Shown: positions 15,872 to 25,333, counted from the stretch's first letter. The stretch: DNA of 64,000 nt from Veillonellaceae bacterium (GCA_012798135.1 JAAZNU010000023.1:1-64000); one strand, 5' to 3'. The notes: generated by a model not told the origin, from the letters alone. Numbers and translations: made by a program.

Positions 15872-16285
15872 TTAACTTTTTTTTGCCAGAAATCGTTCCC
15901 CCAGTATTATAGCCGCAAAGTCATCGATCGCGCAAGGGGGAACCAACAATCCGCGCGGCAGGAACCGCCGCCAGCCGGTGGGCGGGAAGGCCTGCCAGTA
16001 GCGGGACCGGGCGGCTTCGGTCGAACCGCGTTCGTCGACAAAAATAATTTCCAACACGATTGGGGAATCCAGCAATGATTGCAAAATCCCGTGAATTTCG
16101 CCGGAGTAGGTCTGATTGCCGAGAATCACCGTATGAAATCCATATTGCCGCGCCAACTCCCGGCCGACCGGCAGAAGATCCGCAGTGGCGACAACGCCGT
16201 GCCATAACACCGTTTTTTCTTGATCCATCACTGCCACGCCGCATTTTTCCCGCCCGGGATCAATCGCCAGAATCGGCGGTTCCAT
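15872..16285 (-). CDS. RuvC/YqgF-fold putative nuclease or resolvase-like protein
   Basis: 137-residue protein with the RNase H-like fold of the YqgF/RuvC group. Visible marks are ILAIDPGREKCGVAVMD at the N-terminus (first catalytic Asp), IIFVDERGSTEAA in the middle (the E/D residues of strand 4) and IDDFAAIILGERFL at the C-terminus. It is not the canonical Holliday-junction resolvase RuvC or the housekeeping YqgF by context. Its ATG overlaps the stop of the DUF3084 gene by one base (TAATG), so the two are co-translated. Role unknown. Confidence 0.75.
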   Translation of the reverse strand: MEPPILAIDPGREKCGVAVMDQEKTVLWHGVVATADLLPVGRELARQYGFHTVILGNQTYSGEIHGILQSLLDSPIVLEIIFVDERGSTEAARSRYWQAFPPTGWRRFLPRGLLVPPCAIDDFAAIILGERFLAKKS

Positions 16286-17439
16286 TATGGTGCTGCCTGT
16301 ATCGGTCTGATCAGGATGTCGATGGTCAATGGACCGATCGACGATACTTCCGCCCGGGCCACGGCGACGATTTCGACTTCGCCCTTCAGGCGGCGTAGCT
16401 GATTCACCGCTTCATAGTAGCTCTGGGCCGACAGGTTGCCGACGGTGCCCTGCAAGGGATCGGGAATCACGCCTTGCTTCACCGCTGTTTCATTGACCCG
16501 CCGCAGAAAGATGGCCATGATTTGCTCGGCTTCCGCCGGGTCGCCGCTGTAGGCCACCCGGTCCCGCAATACTGTCACGCCTTTTTCAAAAATCAGCCGG
16601 TTGGGGAAAATTTCAAACTGACCGATGACCGGCTCACCGACCACGACATTGCTGGCCGACAACAGCCGGAGCACCATCGGTTCCGAACGCGCCGTCATAA
16701 ATGAGATCACTTCTTCGGCATGCGCCTTGCCGATAAATATCAGATCCAGTTTTTCATCGTCGATCTGAAACCGCTCCCGCAGTCGTTGATTCGCCAGCTT
16801 CATATAATCGGTCAGCCGGCGCTCCACATCGGTGCGGCTACCGCCGCCCTGCACCACGTTGACGGCGATGACTTCCCCCGCCCGCAAAACGATCGTTCCC
16901 TCGCGAACGGTGGCGATGCCCCGCCGCAAGTTGGCGGTCAATTCGTTCAGGCGGTCCACATCCTGCTGCAATTCGGCTTTGGCGGCATTCAGCGAGGCTA
17001 TCCGCTCGTCCAGCGCCTGTTTGCTGGCCTGCAGTGCGCGCAATTCCTGGGTAATGGCGCTAAGTCGTTCATTGGTCGCCGCGTACTCGGCATTCGTCTT
17101 TTCGATTTCGGCGCGGGCTTTGGTCAGTTCCTGTTGCGCCGTATTCAGGGCTTGGGTCCGGGACTCGACTTCACCCGCCAGCTCCCGGGTCTGCTTTTTC
17201 AGGGCCTCCATGCCAAACAGCGCGGTCCGGACGTCATACGAGGTGACGGTGAGAACGCCGATGGTGGAGCCGGCGATCAGGATGCCGGTCAGGATGGTGA
17301 TGATGATCGATGTGTAGCGCGGCCGCAGGCCCCACAGCGTCAACCGGCGTTTGCCCACACGGGTGCCGATGCGGTCGCCAATGAAGGCGATGAGGCCGCC
17401 GGTCAGAACTATCACGAGGATCAGTGCGACGCCAAACAT
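16285..17439 (-). CDS. DUF3084-domain membrane coiled-coil protein
   Basis: 384-residue inner-membrane protein: two N-terminal membrane helices (residues about 2-22 and 45-70) separated by a basic loop (GDRIGTRVGKRRLTLWGLRP), then a coiled coil of about 110 residues (KKQTRELAGEVESRTQALNT onward), then a globular C-terminal domain. This is the DUF3084 layout. ATG at 17439 chosen for its AAGGAG site; an upstream in-frame start would add 19 unlikely residues. It lies between lptF and the RuvC-fold gene. Function in the family is unknown; the location suggests an envelope or division role. Confidence 0.82.
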   Translation of the reverse strand: MFGVALILVIVLTGGLIAFIGDRIGTRVGKRRLTLWGLRPRYTSIIITILTGILIAGSTIGVLTVTSYDVRTALFGMEALKKQTRELAGEVESRTQALNTAQQELTKARAEIEKTNAEYAATNERLSAITQELRALQASKQALDERIASLNAAKAELQQDVDRLNELTANLRRGIATVREGTIVLRAGEVIAVNVVQGGGSRTDVERRLTDYMKLANQRLRERFQIDDEKLDLIFIGKAHAEEVISFMTARSEPMVLRLLSASNVVVGEPVIGQFEIFPNRLIFEKGVTVLRDRVAYSGDPAEAEQIMAIFLRRVNETAVKQGVIPDPLQGTVGNLSAQSYYEAVNQLRRLKGEVEIVAVARAEVSSIGPLTIDILIRPIQAAP

Positions 17440-17458
17440 TCCGCTCTCCTTGTCATAT

Positions 17459-18547
17459 CTATTTTGCGGCTTGGTGGATAAAGAACACCCCCGCAATGAT
17501 GCCGAGTACGTTCGGGATCCAGACCGCGACCAGCGGCGGCAGCGACCCGCCCTGTCCGAGGGCCATGGCCATGCTCATGATGGCGTAATAGATAAAGATG
17601 ACGATAACGCTGATACCCAGACCGATGGAGGAACTGGAGCGCTGGCGCTGAATGCCCAGCGGCACGCCAATCAGGGAAAAGATGAAGCAGGCGAAGGGAA
17701 TCGCCAGCCGTTGATGCAATTCCACCTCGAAATAACTGGTCCGCACCTGTTCCCGCTTCAGAATCGCGATATGCTGCTTCAGTTCGCGAATCGTCATCTC
17801 TTCCTTGTTTTTCTGGTCGCGGGAGATCTCCGCCGGCGCCTTTTCCACCGGCATGGCCTGTTCTTTGAACTTCATGGTCCGCTCGACGCGGCCATCTTCC
17901 GTCATGTCGTAGATGATCCCGTTTTGCATCGTCCAGCCGCCGTCCTTCCAGACGGCTTTTTCGGCATTCTCGATCCGGACCAGCGTGTCATTTTCGTATT
18001 CCTGAATGGTGATCCCTTGCATCAGGCTCAGGTCTTCGTCGAAACGTCGACCATAGGTCAGTCGTTTCAGCTTACCGTTGACGATATCCTTGATAATCAC
18101 ATGTTCTTGCGTCTTTGGCCGTGTATTTTTCATGATTTCGTAATGCACGATATAGGTGTAGGCGGCGTTGGCCCGGGGTACGACTACTTCGTTGAATACC
18201 ATGGAAAACGCGCTGATAGCAAACGCCAAAATAAACACCGGCGCGGCGAGACGATAGAAGCTCAGCCCGCCGCACTTCATGGTGACGATTTCGCTGGAAC
18301 TGGACAAACGGCCGAACGCCATCAGGGATGACAGCAAAACCGCCATGGGAAAAGTCAGGGCGATGATCCCCGGCAGGCTGTAAGCCAACAATCTGGCGCA
18401 GGTCCAGACCGAGGCCCCGTACTGGCTGATGTACTGGGCAATGCGGAACAAAGGCCCAGTGCCGACCAAAATGCTGGAAAACACACAAATGCCAAATAAA
18501 AACGGCCCCAATAATTCTTTGAGAATGTAGCGGTCGAGAATGCGCAT
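17459..18547 (-). CDS. lptF: LptF/LptG-family LPS export permease
   Basis: 362-residue inner-membrane permease of the YjgP/YjgQ family. It begins MRILDRYILKELLGPFLFG, typical of the family, with three N-terminal membrane helices, a periplasmic beta-jellyroll region (about residues 130-260) and three C-terminal helices. With LptB and LptC it forms the ABC transporter that pulls LPS out of the inner membrane. Only one permease gene is present here, whereas proteobacteria use an LptF/LptG pair; a homodimer or a distant second gene is possible. It follows lptB after 20 nt. Confidence 0.92.
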   Translation of the reverse strand: MRILDRYILKELLGPFLFGICVFSSILVGTGPLFRIAQYISQYGASVWTCARLLAYSLPGIIALTFPMAVLLSSLMAFGRLSSSSEIVTMKCGGLSFYRLAAPVFILAFAISAFSMVFNEVVVPRANAAYTYIVHYEIMKNTRPKTQEHVIIKDIVNGKLKRLTYGRRFDEDLSLMQGITIQEYENDTLVRIENAEKAVWKDGGWTMQNGIIYDMTEDGRVERTMKFKEQAMPVEKAPAEISRDQKNKEEMTIRELKQHIAILKREQVRTSYFEVELHQRLAIPFACFIFSLIGVPLGIQRQRSSSSIGLGISVIVIFIYYAIMSMAMALGQGGSLPPLVAVWIPNVLGIIAGVFFIHQAAK

Positions 18548-18567
18548 CCGATACTCCTTGCTTCGTA

Positions 18568-19287
18568 TTACAGGTAAAAGTTGTCGCCCAGATAAAATTT
18601 ACGGGCGGTTTCGCTGTCGATGATGGTTTGGCTATCGCCGGCGATGAGAATTTCGCCTTCGTTGACGATGTAGGCGTTGTCAACGATGGCCAGCGTTTCC
18701 CGGACGTTGTGGTCGGTGATGAGCACACCGATCCCTTTCTGTTTCAGATAGCCGATCATGTCCTGCAGTTCGCCGAGCGAGATCGGATCGATGCCGGTGA
18801 AAGGTTCGTCCAGCAGCAAAAAATTGGGCGAGGTCGCCAAGGCCCGGGCAATCTCCACGCGGCGGCGCTCACCGCCCGAAAGCTCGATCCCTTTGCGCTT
18901 GCGAACATGGCCGATCCGAAATTCTTCCAGCAGCTCAGCCGCCTTGGCTCGCTGCTCCGACCGCGTCAGGTTCGTCGTCTCCAGCATGGCCAGCAAATTG
19001 TCTTCCACCGTCAGTTTTCGAAATACGGAGGGCTCTTGCGGCAGATAACCGATGCCGAAGCGGGACCGCTTGTACATCGGCATCCGAGTGATGTCGGTCC
19101 CGTCGATGATGACCTGTCCGTCGTCCGGAGCCACTAGTCCGACGATCATGTAAAAAGTAGTCGTCTTACCGGCGCCGTTCGGGCCGAGCAATCCCACGAC
19201 CGTTCCCTGGTCGACGCGAACGCTGATGCCTTTGACCACTTCCCGGCCTTTATAGGACTTCTGCAGATTTCTGGTTTCGATATACAT
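18568..19287 (-). CDS. lptB: LPS export ABC transporter ATP-binding protein
   Basis: 239-residue ABC ATPase. Walker A GPNGAGKTTTFYMIVG, signature LSGGERRRVEIARALATSP, Walker B NFLLLDEPFTGIDP, all as in LptB. Powers LPS extraction with the LptF/G permease and LptC. Directly follows lptA with a one-base gap (stop TAA, T, ATG) and precedes the permease gene, making an lptC-lptA-lptB-lptF unit. Confidence 0.97.
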   Translation of the reverse strand: MYIETRNLQKSYKGREVVKGISVRVDQGTVVGLLGPNGAGKTTTFYMIVGLVAPDDGQVIIDGTDITRMPMYKRSRFGIGYLPQEPSVFRKLTVEDNLLAMLETTNLTRSEQRAKAAELLEEFRIGHVRKRKGIELSGGERRRVEIARALATSPNFLLLDEPFTGIDPISLGELQDMIGYLKQKGIGVLITDHNVRETLAIVDNAYIVNEGEILIAGDSQTIIDSETARKFYLGDNFYL

Positions 19288-19288
19288 A

Positions 19289-20050
19289 TTATGGCTTTGC
19301 CTCTTTCGGCGCCGGGGCTGTTTTCTTGGGCTGGATCACCAGTTTGGAACGGCCTTCGGTGTCCATGGCGCTGTCATCCAGGTACATGATGACATGGTTG
19401 CCGGTCAACACATTGCCGTCCTGGACCACTCGGGCGTTGCCGATCAGATCCGCCTTGCCGTTTTTGCCGTTGATCCCGTAGTAAACGGCATGGTCGGATA
19501 CGGCATCCAGTTTTCTGGCTTCACTCACAATATGGACATTGCCGTCGGCGGTGGCCCGGTCTTCCTGAAAAAAAGCTTCCGCCACCTTCGAAGTCAATAC
19601 CGCGTCCTTATTGGTCAGACGGGCGCCACCTGTGATGTTCGCATACTGGCGATCCGGAAAATATTCCATCCGCGGGCCGGCGGCCGTGCTGTCCTTTCTA
19701 ACCAAAAGCGCATCGCCGGTGGCGACGAGCCGTTTCATATCGTCATACGACCGGACTTCCGCCGCCGTCAGAGTGCTGCCTTCCTTGACCGCCTTGACGT
19801 TGCCGGTCATCAGCGCTTCCTTGGTCTTGGTGTTGTATTCGCCGCTGTCGCCGGTCATCACTGCGTTCCCCTGCGTCAGTTTGACGCCGCCTTTGGCGGT
19901 CATGACACCGGTCTTCGAAGTATAAGTAATCACATCGCCGTCCAGTTGGGTGGTCTTCGCCGGTTCCGGCGCCGCCTGCAATGTCGGCGCCAGTAGGAGC
20001 AGACACAGAAGGACCGCCAACTTTACGGTTCGCTTCATCGGTTTGTTCAT
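19289..20050 (-). CDS. lptA: LptA/OstA periplasmic LPS transport protein
   Basis: 253-residue exported protein: signal peptide (KLAVLLCLLLLAPTLQAAPE) and an OstA-type beta-jellyroll repeated over most of the length (strands such as LDGDVITYTSKTGVMTAKGG and MTGDSGEYNTKTKEALMTG). Longer than E. coli LptA (185 residues), which would allow a longer bridge. The C-terminus is lysine/proline-rich. ATG overlaps the lptC stop as ATGA, with GGAGG upstream. Forms the periplasmic bridge between LptC and the LptD-like protein. Confidence 0.92.
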   Translation of the reverse strand: MNKPMKRTVKLAVLLCLLLLAPTLQAAPEPAKTTQLDGDVITYTSKTGVMTAKGGVKLTQGNAVMTGDSGEYNTKTKEALMTGNVKAVKEGSTLTAAEVRSYDDMKRLVATGDALLVRKDSTAAGPRMEYFPDRQYANITGGARLTNKDAVLTSKVAEAFFQEDRATADGNVHIVSEARKLDAVSDHAVYYGINGKNGKADLIGNARVVQDGNVLTGNHVIMYLDDSAMDTEGRSKLVIQPKKTAPAPKEAKP

Positions 20051-20592
20051 GGGGTGGACCCTCCTTTGACTATACGCGCATTGCCTTTGACGGTAATCAT
20101 TTCGAATTGATCGTCGGTTTCCAGCTCATTGGCGGTCAGGACGTAGTCGTCTTTGGTGGCGCGGATAGACCCGGACGCGAAAATCCGGCGGTCCTTGGCC
20201 ACATAACGGCCCTTTTGCGCCTGAAAGGTCGGTCCATCACTCGCCGTCATCGTAATGCCGTCGGTGATCTCCACATTGCGAGTCTTGGGATCGACCACCG
20301 CCTGTTTGCCGGTTACGTCGATTTTGGTTCCATCCTGACGGTAGATAACCCCGGTCATGTCGGTTAAGTACACCCACTGGGTCTTGGAATCCACTTCCAT
20401 CATCCGGGCCGTCAAATCCCAGATTTGCTTGCCATCCTGCATTTCCGTCAGATGAGAGCCGGAAAAAGCCATGCGGGTGACGACGCTTTCGCGTTTGGTG
20501 TCTTCCAGCGGCTCTTCCCGCAAAAAATAATAGAGCCCGCCGGCAATCATTGCCGCGATGAGCAGACCGAATAGTATTGGTTTAGCCCTCAA
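20047..20592 (-). CDS. lptC: LptC inner-membrane LPS export protein
   Basis: 181-residue protein with one N-terminal membrane helix (PILFGLLIAAMIAGGLYYF) and a periplasmic beta-jellyroll of the LptC/OstA type (for example MEVDSKTQWVYLTDMTGVI). I choose the TTG at 20592 because GGAGG stands eight bases upstream; GTG codons at 20598 and 20607 have poor spacing. The start overlaps the end of the acyltransferase gene by 11 nt. LptC passes LPS from the transporter to LptA. Confidence 0.88.
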   Translation of the reverse strand: MRAKPILFGLLIAAMIAGGLYYFLREEPLEDTKRESVVTRMAFSGSHLTEMQDGKQIWDLTARMMEVDSKTQWVYLTDMTGVIYRQDGTKIDVTGKQAVVDPKTRNVEITDGITMTASDGPTFQAQKGRYVAKDRRIFASGSIRATKDDYVLTANELETDDQFEMITVKGNARIVKGGSTP

Positions 20593-21475
20593 CGCCACTG
20601 CCTCCACTTATCTTCGGATCCGTAAGCCAGCGCCTCTGGAACCACCACCAGTGGTCCGGGTACCGGCGAATCCGTTCTTCCATCACGCGGGTCATTGCTT
20701 CCGTCAATCGCAAAATTTCCTGGTCGTGATCGGCGTCCGGGTCGCCATAAATCGGCGGCGACAGCACGATCCGCTGCCCCCGCCGCGGCTGCCGAACGAT
20801 AAATGCCGGCACCACCGGCGCCCCGCAACGTTGGGCGAATACCGCCGGTCCCTGGGGGGTGGAAGCCGGGCGGCCGAAAAAGTCCACGAACACCCCATGC
20901 GCCTTGGCATCCTGATCAGCCAGAAAGCCCAGCACGTTCCCCGCTTTGAGCGCTTTCATCGCCGCCACCAGGGCATTGCCGCGCGCGTACGGCGCGAGTC
21001 CTACCATCGCCCGGTGTTCGTTGAGCAGCCGGTCCAGGCCGGGGCTCGGCTGGGTCTCGGCGATGGCTGCCACCGAAAAGCCGGCCCGGGCCAGCCGGGC
21101 CGCCATCCATTCCCAATTGCCGAAGTGCGCTGTCAAAATCACGGCGCCATGTCCGCCGGCCAACGCCTCGTCCATATAATGCCGGTTTTCGATGGTCACC
21201 CAGCGCTGCAGCTTTTCTGGAGTCAGAGCGGGAATATATAAAATTTCCAGCAGCGTTTTGCCGATGTTGCGGAACATCCGTCGGGCAATCTCAGCCGCCT
21301 CGTCGGCGGACACGCCCAATCGCTCCTGCAGTTGCCGGATGGCTCTCTGGCGCTGGCTATGGCCGAAGCTATAATGCAAGAAGCCGAGACCGGAACCAAG
21401 CCTAAGAAGCAACGAATAAGGCAACCAGCACAACAGCCGGCTGAATCCCTTGAGCAAAAAATACTGCCAGTCCAT
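20582..21475 (-). CDS. lpxL: LpxL/HtrB-family lipid A acyltransferase
   Basis: 297-residue lysophospholipid-type acyltransferase, inner-membrane associated. The HX4D/E catalytic motif appears as TAHFGNWEW, with downstream PQGPAVFAQRCGAPVVPAF. N-terminal hydrophobic segment WQYFLLKGFSRLLCWLPYSL. ATG at 21475 preferred over upstream in-frame codons, which lie inside kdsD. Adds a secondary acyl chain to Kdo2-lipid A in characterised relatives; chain length cannot be predicted. It is 1 nt from the kdsD stop. Confidence 0.88.
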   Translation of the reverse strand: MDWQYFLLKGFSRLLCWLPYSLLLRLGSGLGFLHYSFGHSQRQRAIRQLQERLGVSADEAAEIARRMFRNIGKTLLEILYIPALTPEKLQRWVTIENRHYMDEALAGGHGAVILTAHFGNWEWMAARLARAGFSVAAIAETQPSPGLDRLLNEHRAMVGLAPYARGNALVAAMKALKAGNVLGFLADQDAKAHGVFVDFFGRPASTPQGPAVFAQRCGAPVVPAFIVRQPRRGQRIVLSPPIYGDPDADHDQEILRLTEAMTRVMEERIRRYPDHWWWFQRRWLTDPKISGGSGVEG

Positions 21476-21476
21476 A

Positions 21477-22442
21477 TTATACCATACCACGCCGCAACAA
21501 ATCAGTAATATGCACCATTCCGACCGCTCGTCCCTGTCCGTCAATGACCGGCAGCACCGTGACCGGCGACGGCTGGTTGGTTTCCATACGGTGCAGCGCC
21601 GCAGCCGCCAGCTGGTCGGCGGTGATGGTCTTGGGAGATCGGGTCATAAATTCTTCCACACGTTGATCCAAAAAATCATTGCCTTTGGCGAAGCCGCGCC
21701 GGATGTCGCCGTCGGTGATCAAACCGGTCAGTATTCCCTCCCGCGTCACCACCGAAGTGGCCCCCAGTCCTTTGGCCGTGATGACGAACAAGGCGTCGCG
21801 TACGGTCTGCCCTTCCGGGATGACCGGGTTGTCGTCACCGGCGTGCATATGATCCGCCACGGTCAATAGTTTCTGACCCAGCGCGCCGCCAGGATGAAAC
21901 ACCGCGAAGTCCGCCGCGCTGAATTTACGCGCCGACAGCAACGCCATCGCCAATGCGTCGCCCATCGCCAGGGCCGCCGTGGTGCTCGCCGTCGGCGTCA
22001 GGCCGAGCGGACAGGCTTCCCGTTCGACGCCAACATCCAGGAACAGGTCGGAATTTTTCACCAGCTCGCCGCCGCGCCGGCCGCACATGGCGATGATTCG
22101 GGCGCCGATCCGCTTCAGGGCCGGCAGCAGCCCCAGCAATTCCGCCGTGTCGCCGCTGTTGGAAATGGCCAGGACGATGTCGTCACCGGTCACCATGCCG
22201 ACGTCGCCATGCAGGCCTTCCGACGGGTGCAGGAAAAACGACGGAGTGCCGGTACTGGCCAGCGTAGCCGAAATTTTCCGGCCGATCAGGCCGGACTTGC
22301 CGATCCCGGTGACGACGAGGCGGCCCCGGCAATCCAGGATCATGCCGACCGACCGATCAAACTCGCCGTCAATCCGGGAAATCAAATCCTGAATCGCCTT
22401 CGCTTCAACCATCAAACAATGTTTGGCTTGTTCTCCGTACAT
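21477..22442 (-). CDS. kdsD: D-arabinose-5-phosphate isomerase (KpsF/GutQ family)
   Basis: 321-residue enzyme: SIS domain (about residues 30-170, with TGIGKSGLIGRKISATLAST and AISNSGDTAEL) followed by a pair of CBS domains (residues 205-320, VRDALFVITAKGLGATSVV and VLPVIDGQGRAVGMVHITDL). Converts ribulose 5-phosphate to arabinose 5-phosphate, the first step of Kdo synthesis. Lies between kdsA and lpxL with 2-nt gaps. Confidence 0.95.
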   Translation of the reverse strand: MYGEQAKHCLMVEAKAIQDLISRIDGEFDRSVGMILDCRGRLVVTGIGKSGLIGRKISATLASTGTPSFFLHPSEGLHGDVGMVTGDDIVLAISNSGDTAELLGLLPALKRIGARIIAMCGRRGGELVKNSDLFLDVGVEREACPLGLTPTASTTAALAMGDALAMALLSARKFSAADFAVFHPGGALGQKLLTVADHMHAGDDNPVIPEGQTVRDALFVITAKGLGATSVVTREGILTGLITDGDIRRGFAKGNDFLDQRVEEFMTRSPKTITADQLAAAALHRMETNQPSPVTVLPVIDGQGRAVGMVHITDLLRRGMV

Positions 22443-22444
22443 TT

Positions 22445-23269
22445 TCAGTACCCCCGCACTGCCCGGTCGATAGCCAGAACCTGTGTCAACAGCGATTCCA
22501 GTTTGTCGACCGGTACCATGTTCGGGCCGTCGGACAACGCTTCCGCCGGGTTGTCATGTACTTCCAGAAACAGCGCATCGATCCCGGCTGCCGCCGCCGC
22601 CCTCGCCAGCACCGGCACGAATTCCCGCTGGCCGGCGGAGCGGTCGCCGCCGCCGCCCGGCAACTGCACACTGTGGGTGGCGTCGAACACCACCGGCTGG
22701 CCGAACGAGCGTAGGATCGCCAGCGAGCGCATGTCGACCACCAGATTGTTGTAGCCGAAACTCGAACCGCGCTCCGTCAGCAGAATCGATCGGCAACCTG
22801 ATTCGGTCAGTTTGGTGATCACGTTTTTCATTTCCAGAGGCGACAAAAATTGGCCCTTTTTGACGTTGACCGGCTTGCCGGTCTGCGCCGCCGCGTGCAA
22901 TAGGTCGGTCTGGCGGCAGAGGAACGCCGGAATCTGCAGTACATCCAGCACGGCAGCCGCTGCCGCGGCTTGGGCCGCTTCATGGATATCGCTGAGCACC
23001 GGCGCGCCGAGTTCCTGTTTAATCCGGGCCAGGATGTTCAGGCCTTCGGTCAGCCCTGGTCCCCTGAAGGATTGATAGGAAGACCGGTTGGCCTTGTCGA
23101 AGGACGCTTTGAAAATATACGGCATCCTCAGTTTGGCGGCGATAGCCTGGATGGACCGACCGATTTCCAGTGTCCGCGCCGGGTCCTCAATGACGCAGGG
23201 GCCGGCAATCAAAGCGAGCGGCGCGCCGCCGCCGATGGCCACGCTGCCGATCTGTACTTGTTTGGTCAT
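22445..23269 (-). CDS. kdsA: 3-deoxy-8-phosphooctulonate synthase
   Basis: 274-residue aldolase-type enzyme that condenses phosphoenolpyruvate with arabinose 5-phosphate to give Kdo 8-phosphate. Family motifs: [49 protein letters not shown], and [23 protein letters not shown] overlaps the kdsB stop (ATGA). A KdsC phosphatase gene, needed next in the pathway, is not seen in this window. Confidence 0.97.
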   Translation of the reverse strand: MTKQVQIGSVAIGGGAPLALIAGPCVIEDPARTLEIGRSIQAIAAKLRMPYIFKASFDKANRSSYQSFRGPGLTEGLNILARIKQELGAPVLSDIHEAAQAAAAAAVLDVLQIPAFLCRQTDLLHAAAQTGKPVNVKKGQFLSPLEMKNVITKLTESGCRSILLTERGSSFGYNNLVVDMRSLAILRSFGQPVVFDATHSVQLPGGGGDRSAGQREFVPVLARAAAAAGIDALFLEVHDNPAEALSDGPNMVPVDKLESLLTQVLAIDRAVRGY

Positions 23270-24009
23270 AGGGATTCTCCTCTCCCGTTTCGGTACAACT
23301 CCCGCACTTCTTCCAGATCCGCCGGTGTATCCACGCCGATCGAGCGAAACGGCGTTTCAATCACCCGGATCCGGTAGCCGTTTTCCAGCGCCCGCAGTTG
23401 TTCCAGAGATTCCGTCACTTCCAGCGGCGACGGCGGCAGCGCGGCGAACCGCAACACAAAGTCTCGTCGATAGGCGTACACGCCGATGTGTTTAAAGCAG
23501 CGCCGCTCGGAGCCCCGATTGCGGGGATAGGGGATCAGCGAACGCGAAAAATACAGGGCATACCCATCCAGGGAAGTCACGACCTTGACCGCCGCCGGGT
23601 TGTCGTATTCGGATTCGGTCAGGGGAGTCATCAGGGTGGCCATCTGCAGATCCGGGTAGTCGTCAAAAGCACCGATCAGCTCGTCAATCGCCGACGGCGG
23701 AATCAACGGCTCGTCGCCCTGAATATTCAGAATCAGGTCCAGGTCCGGCAAGGTGGCGGCGACTTCGGCCAGCCGGTCGGTGCCGGTGGGGTGAGCGGCT
23801 GAGGTCAGCTGCGCCTCGCCGCCGAAGCTTCGGACGGCTTCGGCAATGCGTTCGTCATCGGTGGCCACGATAATGCGCGACGACCGCCGCGCCTGTCGCA
23901 CCCGTTCGACGACACGCTGGATCATCGGTTTACCGACAATATCGAGGAGCGGTTTACCGGGCAGGCGAGTCGAAGCATAGCGGGCGGGTATGATGCAAGC
24001 TACATGCAT
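23266..24009 (-). CDS. kdsB: CMP-Kdo synthetase (3-deoxy-manno-octulosonate cytidylyltransferase)
   Basis: 247-residue nucleotidyltransferase that activates Kdo as CMP-Kdo. N-terminal [19 protein letters not shown] is the CTP-binding signature; [17 protein letters not shown] carries the metal-binding Asp. Overlaps waaA by 10 nt at its 5' end and kdsA by 4 nt at its 3' end. Confidence 0.97.
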   Translation of the reverse strand: MHVACIIPARYASTRLPGKPLLDIVGKPMIQRVVERVRQARRSSRIIVATDDERIAEAVRSFGGEAQLTSAAHPTGTDRLAEVAATLPDLDLILNIQGDEPLIPPSAIDELIGAFDDYPDLQMATLMTPLTESEYDNPAAVKVVTSLDGYALYFSRSLIPYPRNRGSERRCFKHIGVYAYRRDFVLRFAALPPSPLEVTESLEQLRALENGYRIRVIETPFRSIGVDTPADLEEVRELYRNGRGESL

Positions 24010-25313
24010 GAGGGTTCCTCCCGTTCGGCAAGAATTTCTTTCAGGTTTTCCACGGTCCGGACCGCCGCACCCCGGTTTTCCTGCACGATGGTCAAGGCTT
24101 CGTCACCCATTCGCCGGGCCAAGGCCGGATCGGTCAAAATCTGCAAAGTCTTCTGCACCAATTCCGCCCCGTCTAGAACGGTCAAACAGGCATCCCGGCC
24201 GGAAAACAGGGCATAGGTGTCCTTGAAATTGAACATGTGCGGTCCCACCACGATCGGCTTGCCTTGGGCGGCCGGTTCCAGAATATTGTGGCCACCGTGC
24301 GGGACCAAGCTGCCGCCGACAAACACCAAATCGGCCAGGCTGTAAAGCCGTCCCAGCTCACCGATGGTGTCCAGCACCACGATATCCACAACGCCGGGTT
24401 CGTTCAGTTCCGGCAGCCGGCTCCGCAGTTCCGCGACGAATCCATGCCGGCGAGCCAGCTCGACGATCCCTGGGCTGCGAGGAATGTCCCGGGGAGCAAT
24501 CATCAATTTAGCCTGCGGCAGACTAGCACGGGCGGCCTTGAATACGTCCAGCAGGATTTCCTCTTCGCCGCGATGGGTGCTGCCGGCGATGATGACCGGT
24601 CCCGCCCCGGCAAGACCCAGTTCAGCCAGGAACTGCAGCTGTTCGGCCGCAGTCACCTGGCTGTAGTTCTGGTCATATTTGGTGTTGCCGGTCACCAGCA
24701 CGCGATGCGGGTCGGCGCCAAGCCGGATGACATACTGGGCGTCGATGGTCGACTGCATGCAGAACCGGACCACGGTATCCAACATTTTGGTAAACATCCG
24801 ACGCAGCTTCCGGTAATTCTCGACGCTCCGCTCGCTGATCCGACCGTTCACCATCACGACCGGGATACTGCGCCGCCGGGCCGCCCGGATAAAATTGGGC
24901 CACAGTTCGGTTTCCACCGGCACATAGGCCCGCGGACCAATGCGCTCCACGATGTGTCCCGGCAACCACGGCAGATCCGGCGGATAAAAGATGATCGCAT
25001 CGGCTTCCGGCAGGATTCGCTGGGCCATTTCATAACCGCTGATCGTACCGGAGGAAATCAGAACCGGAATGTCCGGCAGCTGCAGTTTGAACTCTTTGAT
25101 GATCGAGCTGGCCGCCACCACTTCGCCAACGCCGGCCGCCTGAAACCAGACGGGACGACGGCCTTCGACCTTCGCCAAGGTTTCCGGCAGGAAGAAGCCC
25201 AAGTTGTGCCGCATCCGCTCGCGGAAACGACGCTCCCGCAAACAACGGAATACAAAAAAGGGCAGTCCGACGACCGCCGCCAAGATCATCAGAAGGTTGT
25301 ACAACAGGTCCAC
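24000..25313 (-). CDS. waaA: Kdo transferase
   Basis: 437-residue GT30 glycosyltransferase that attaches Kdo to the lipid A precursor at the cytoplasmic face. One N-terminal membrane anchor (LYNLLMILAAVVGLPFFVF), then AAGVGEVVAASSI and VPVETELWPNFIRAARR, typical of WaaA; the C-terminal donor-binding motif is VPHGGHNILEPAAQGKP. It lies 20 nt after msbA. No lpxK gene lies beside it, although lpxK and waaA are often adjacent, and the length leaves no room for a fused LpxK domain. Confidence 0.95.
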   Translation of the reverse strand: MDLLYNLLMILAAVVGLPFFVFRCLRERRFRERMRHNLGFFLPETLAKVEGRRPVWFQAAGVGEVVAASSIIKEFKLQLPDIPVLISSGTISGYEMAQRILPEADAIIFYPPDLPWLPGHIVERIGPRAYVPVETELWPNFIRAARRRSIPVVMVNGRISERSVENYRKLRRMFTKMLDTVVRFCMQSTIDAQYVIRLGADPHRVLVTGNTKYDQNYSQVTAAEQLQFLAELGLAGAGPVIIAGSTHRGEEEILLDVFKAARASLPQAKLMIAPRDIPRSPGIVELARRHGFVAELRSRLPELNEPGVVDIVVLDTIGELGRLYSLADLVFVGGSLVPHGGHNILEPAAQGKPIVVGPHMFNFKDTYALFSGRDACLTVLDGAELVQKTLQILTDPALARRMGDEALTIVQENRGAAVRTVENLKEILAEREEPSCM

Positions 25314-25333
25314 AGCGGTTCTCCTTGATTTTT

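Noticed and set aside
24000..25313. WaaA as a WaaA-LpxK fusion
   Set aside because: 437 residues is the normal size of WaaA alone and no P-loop typical of LpxK is present.
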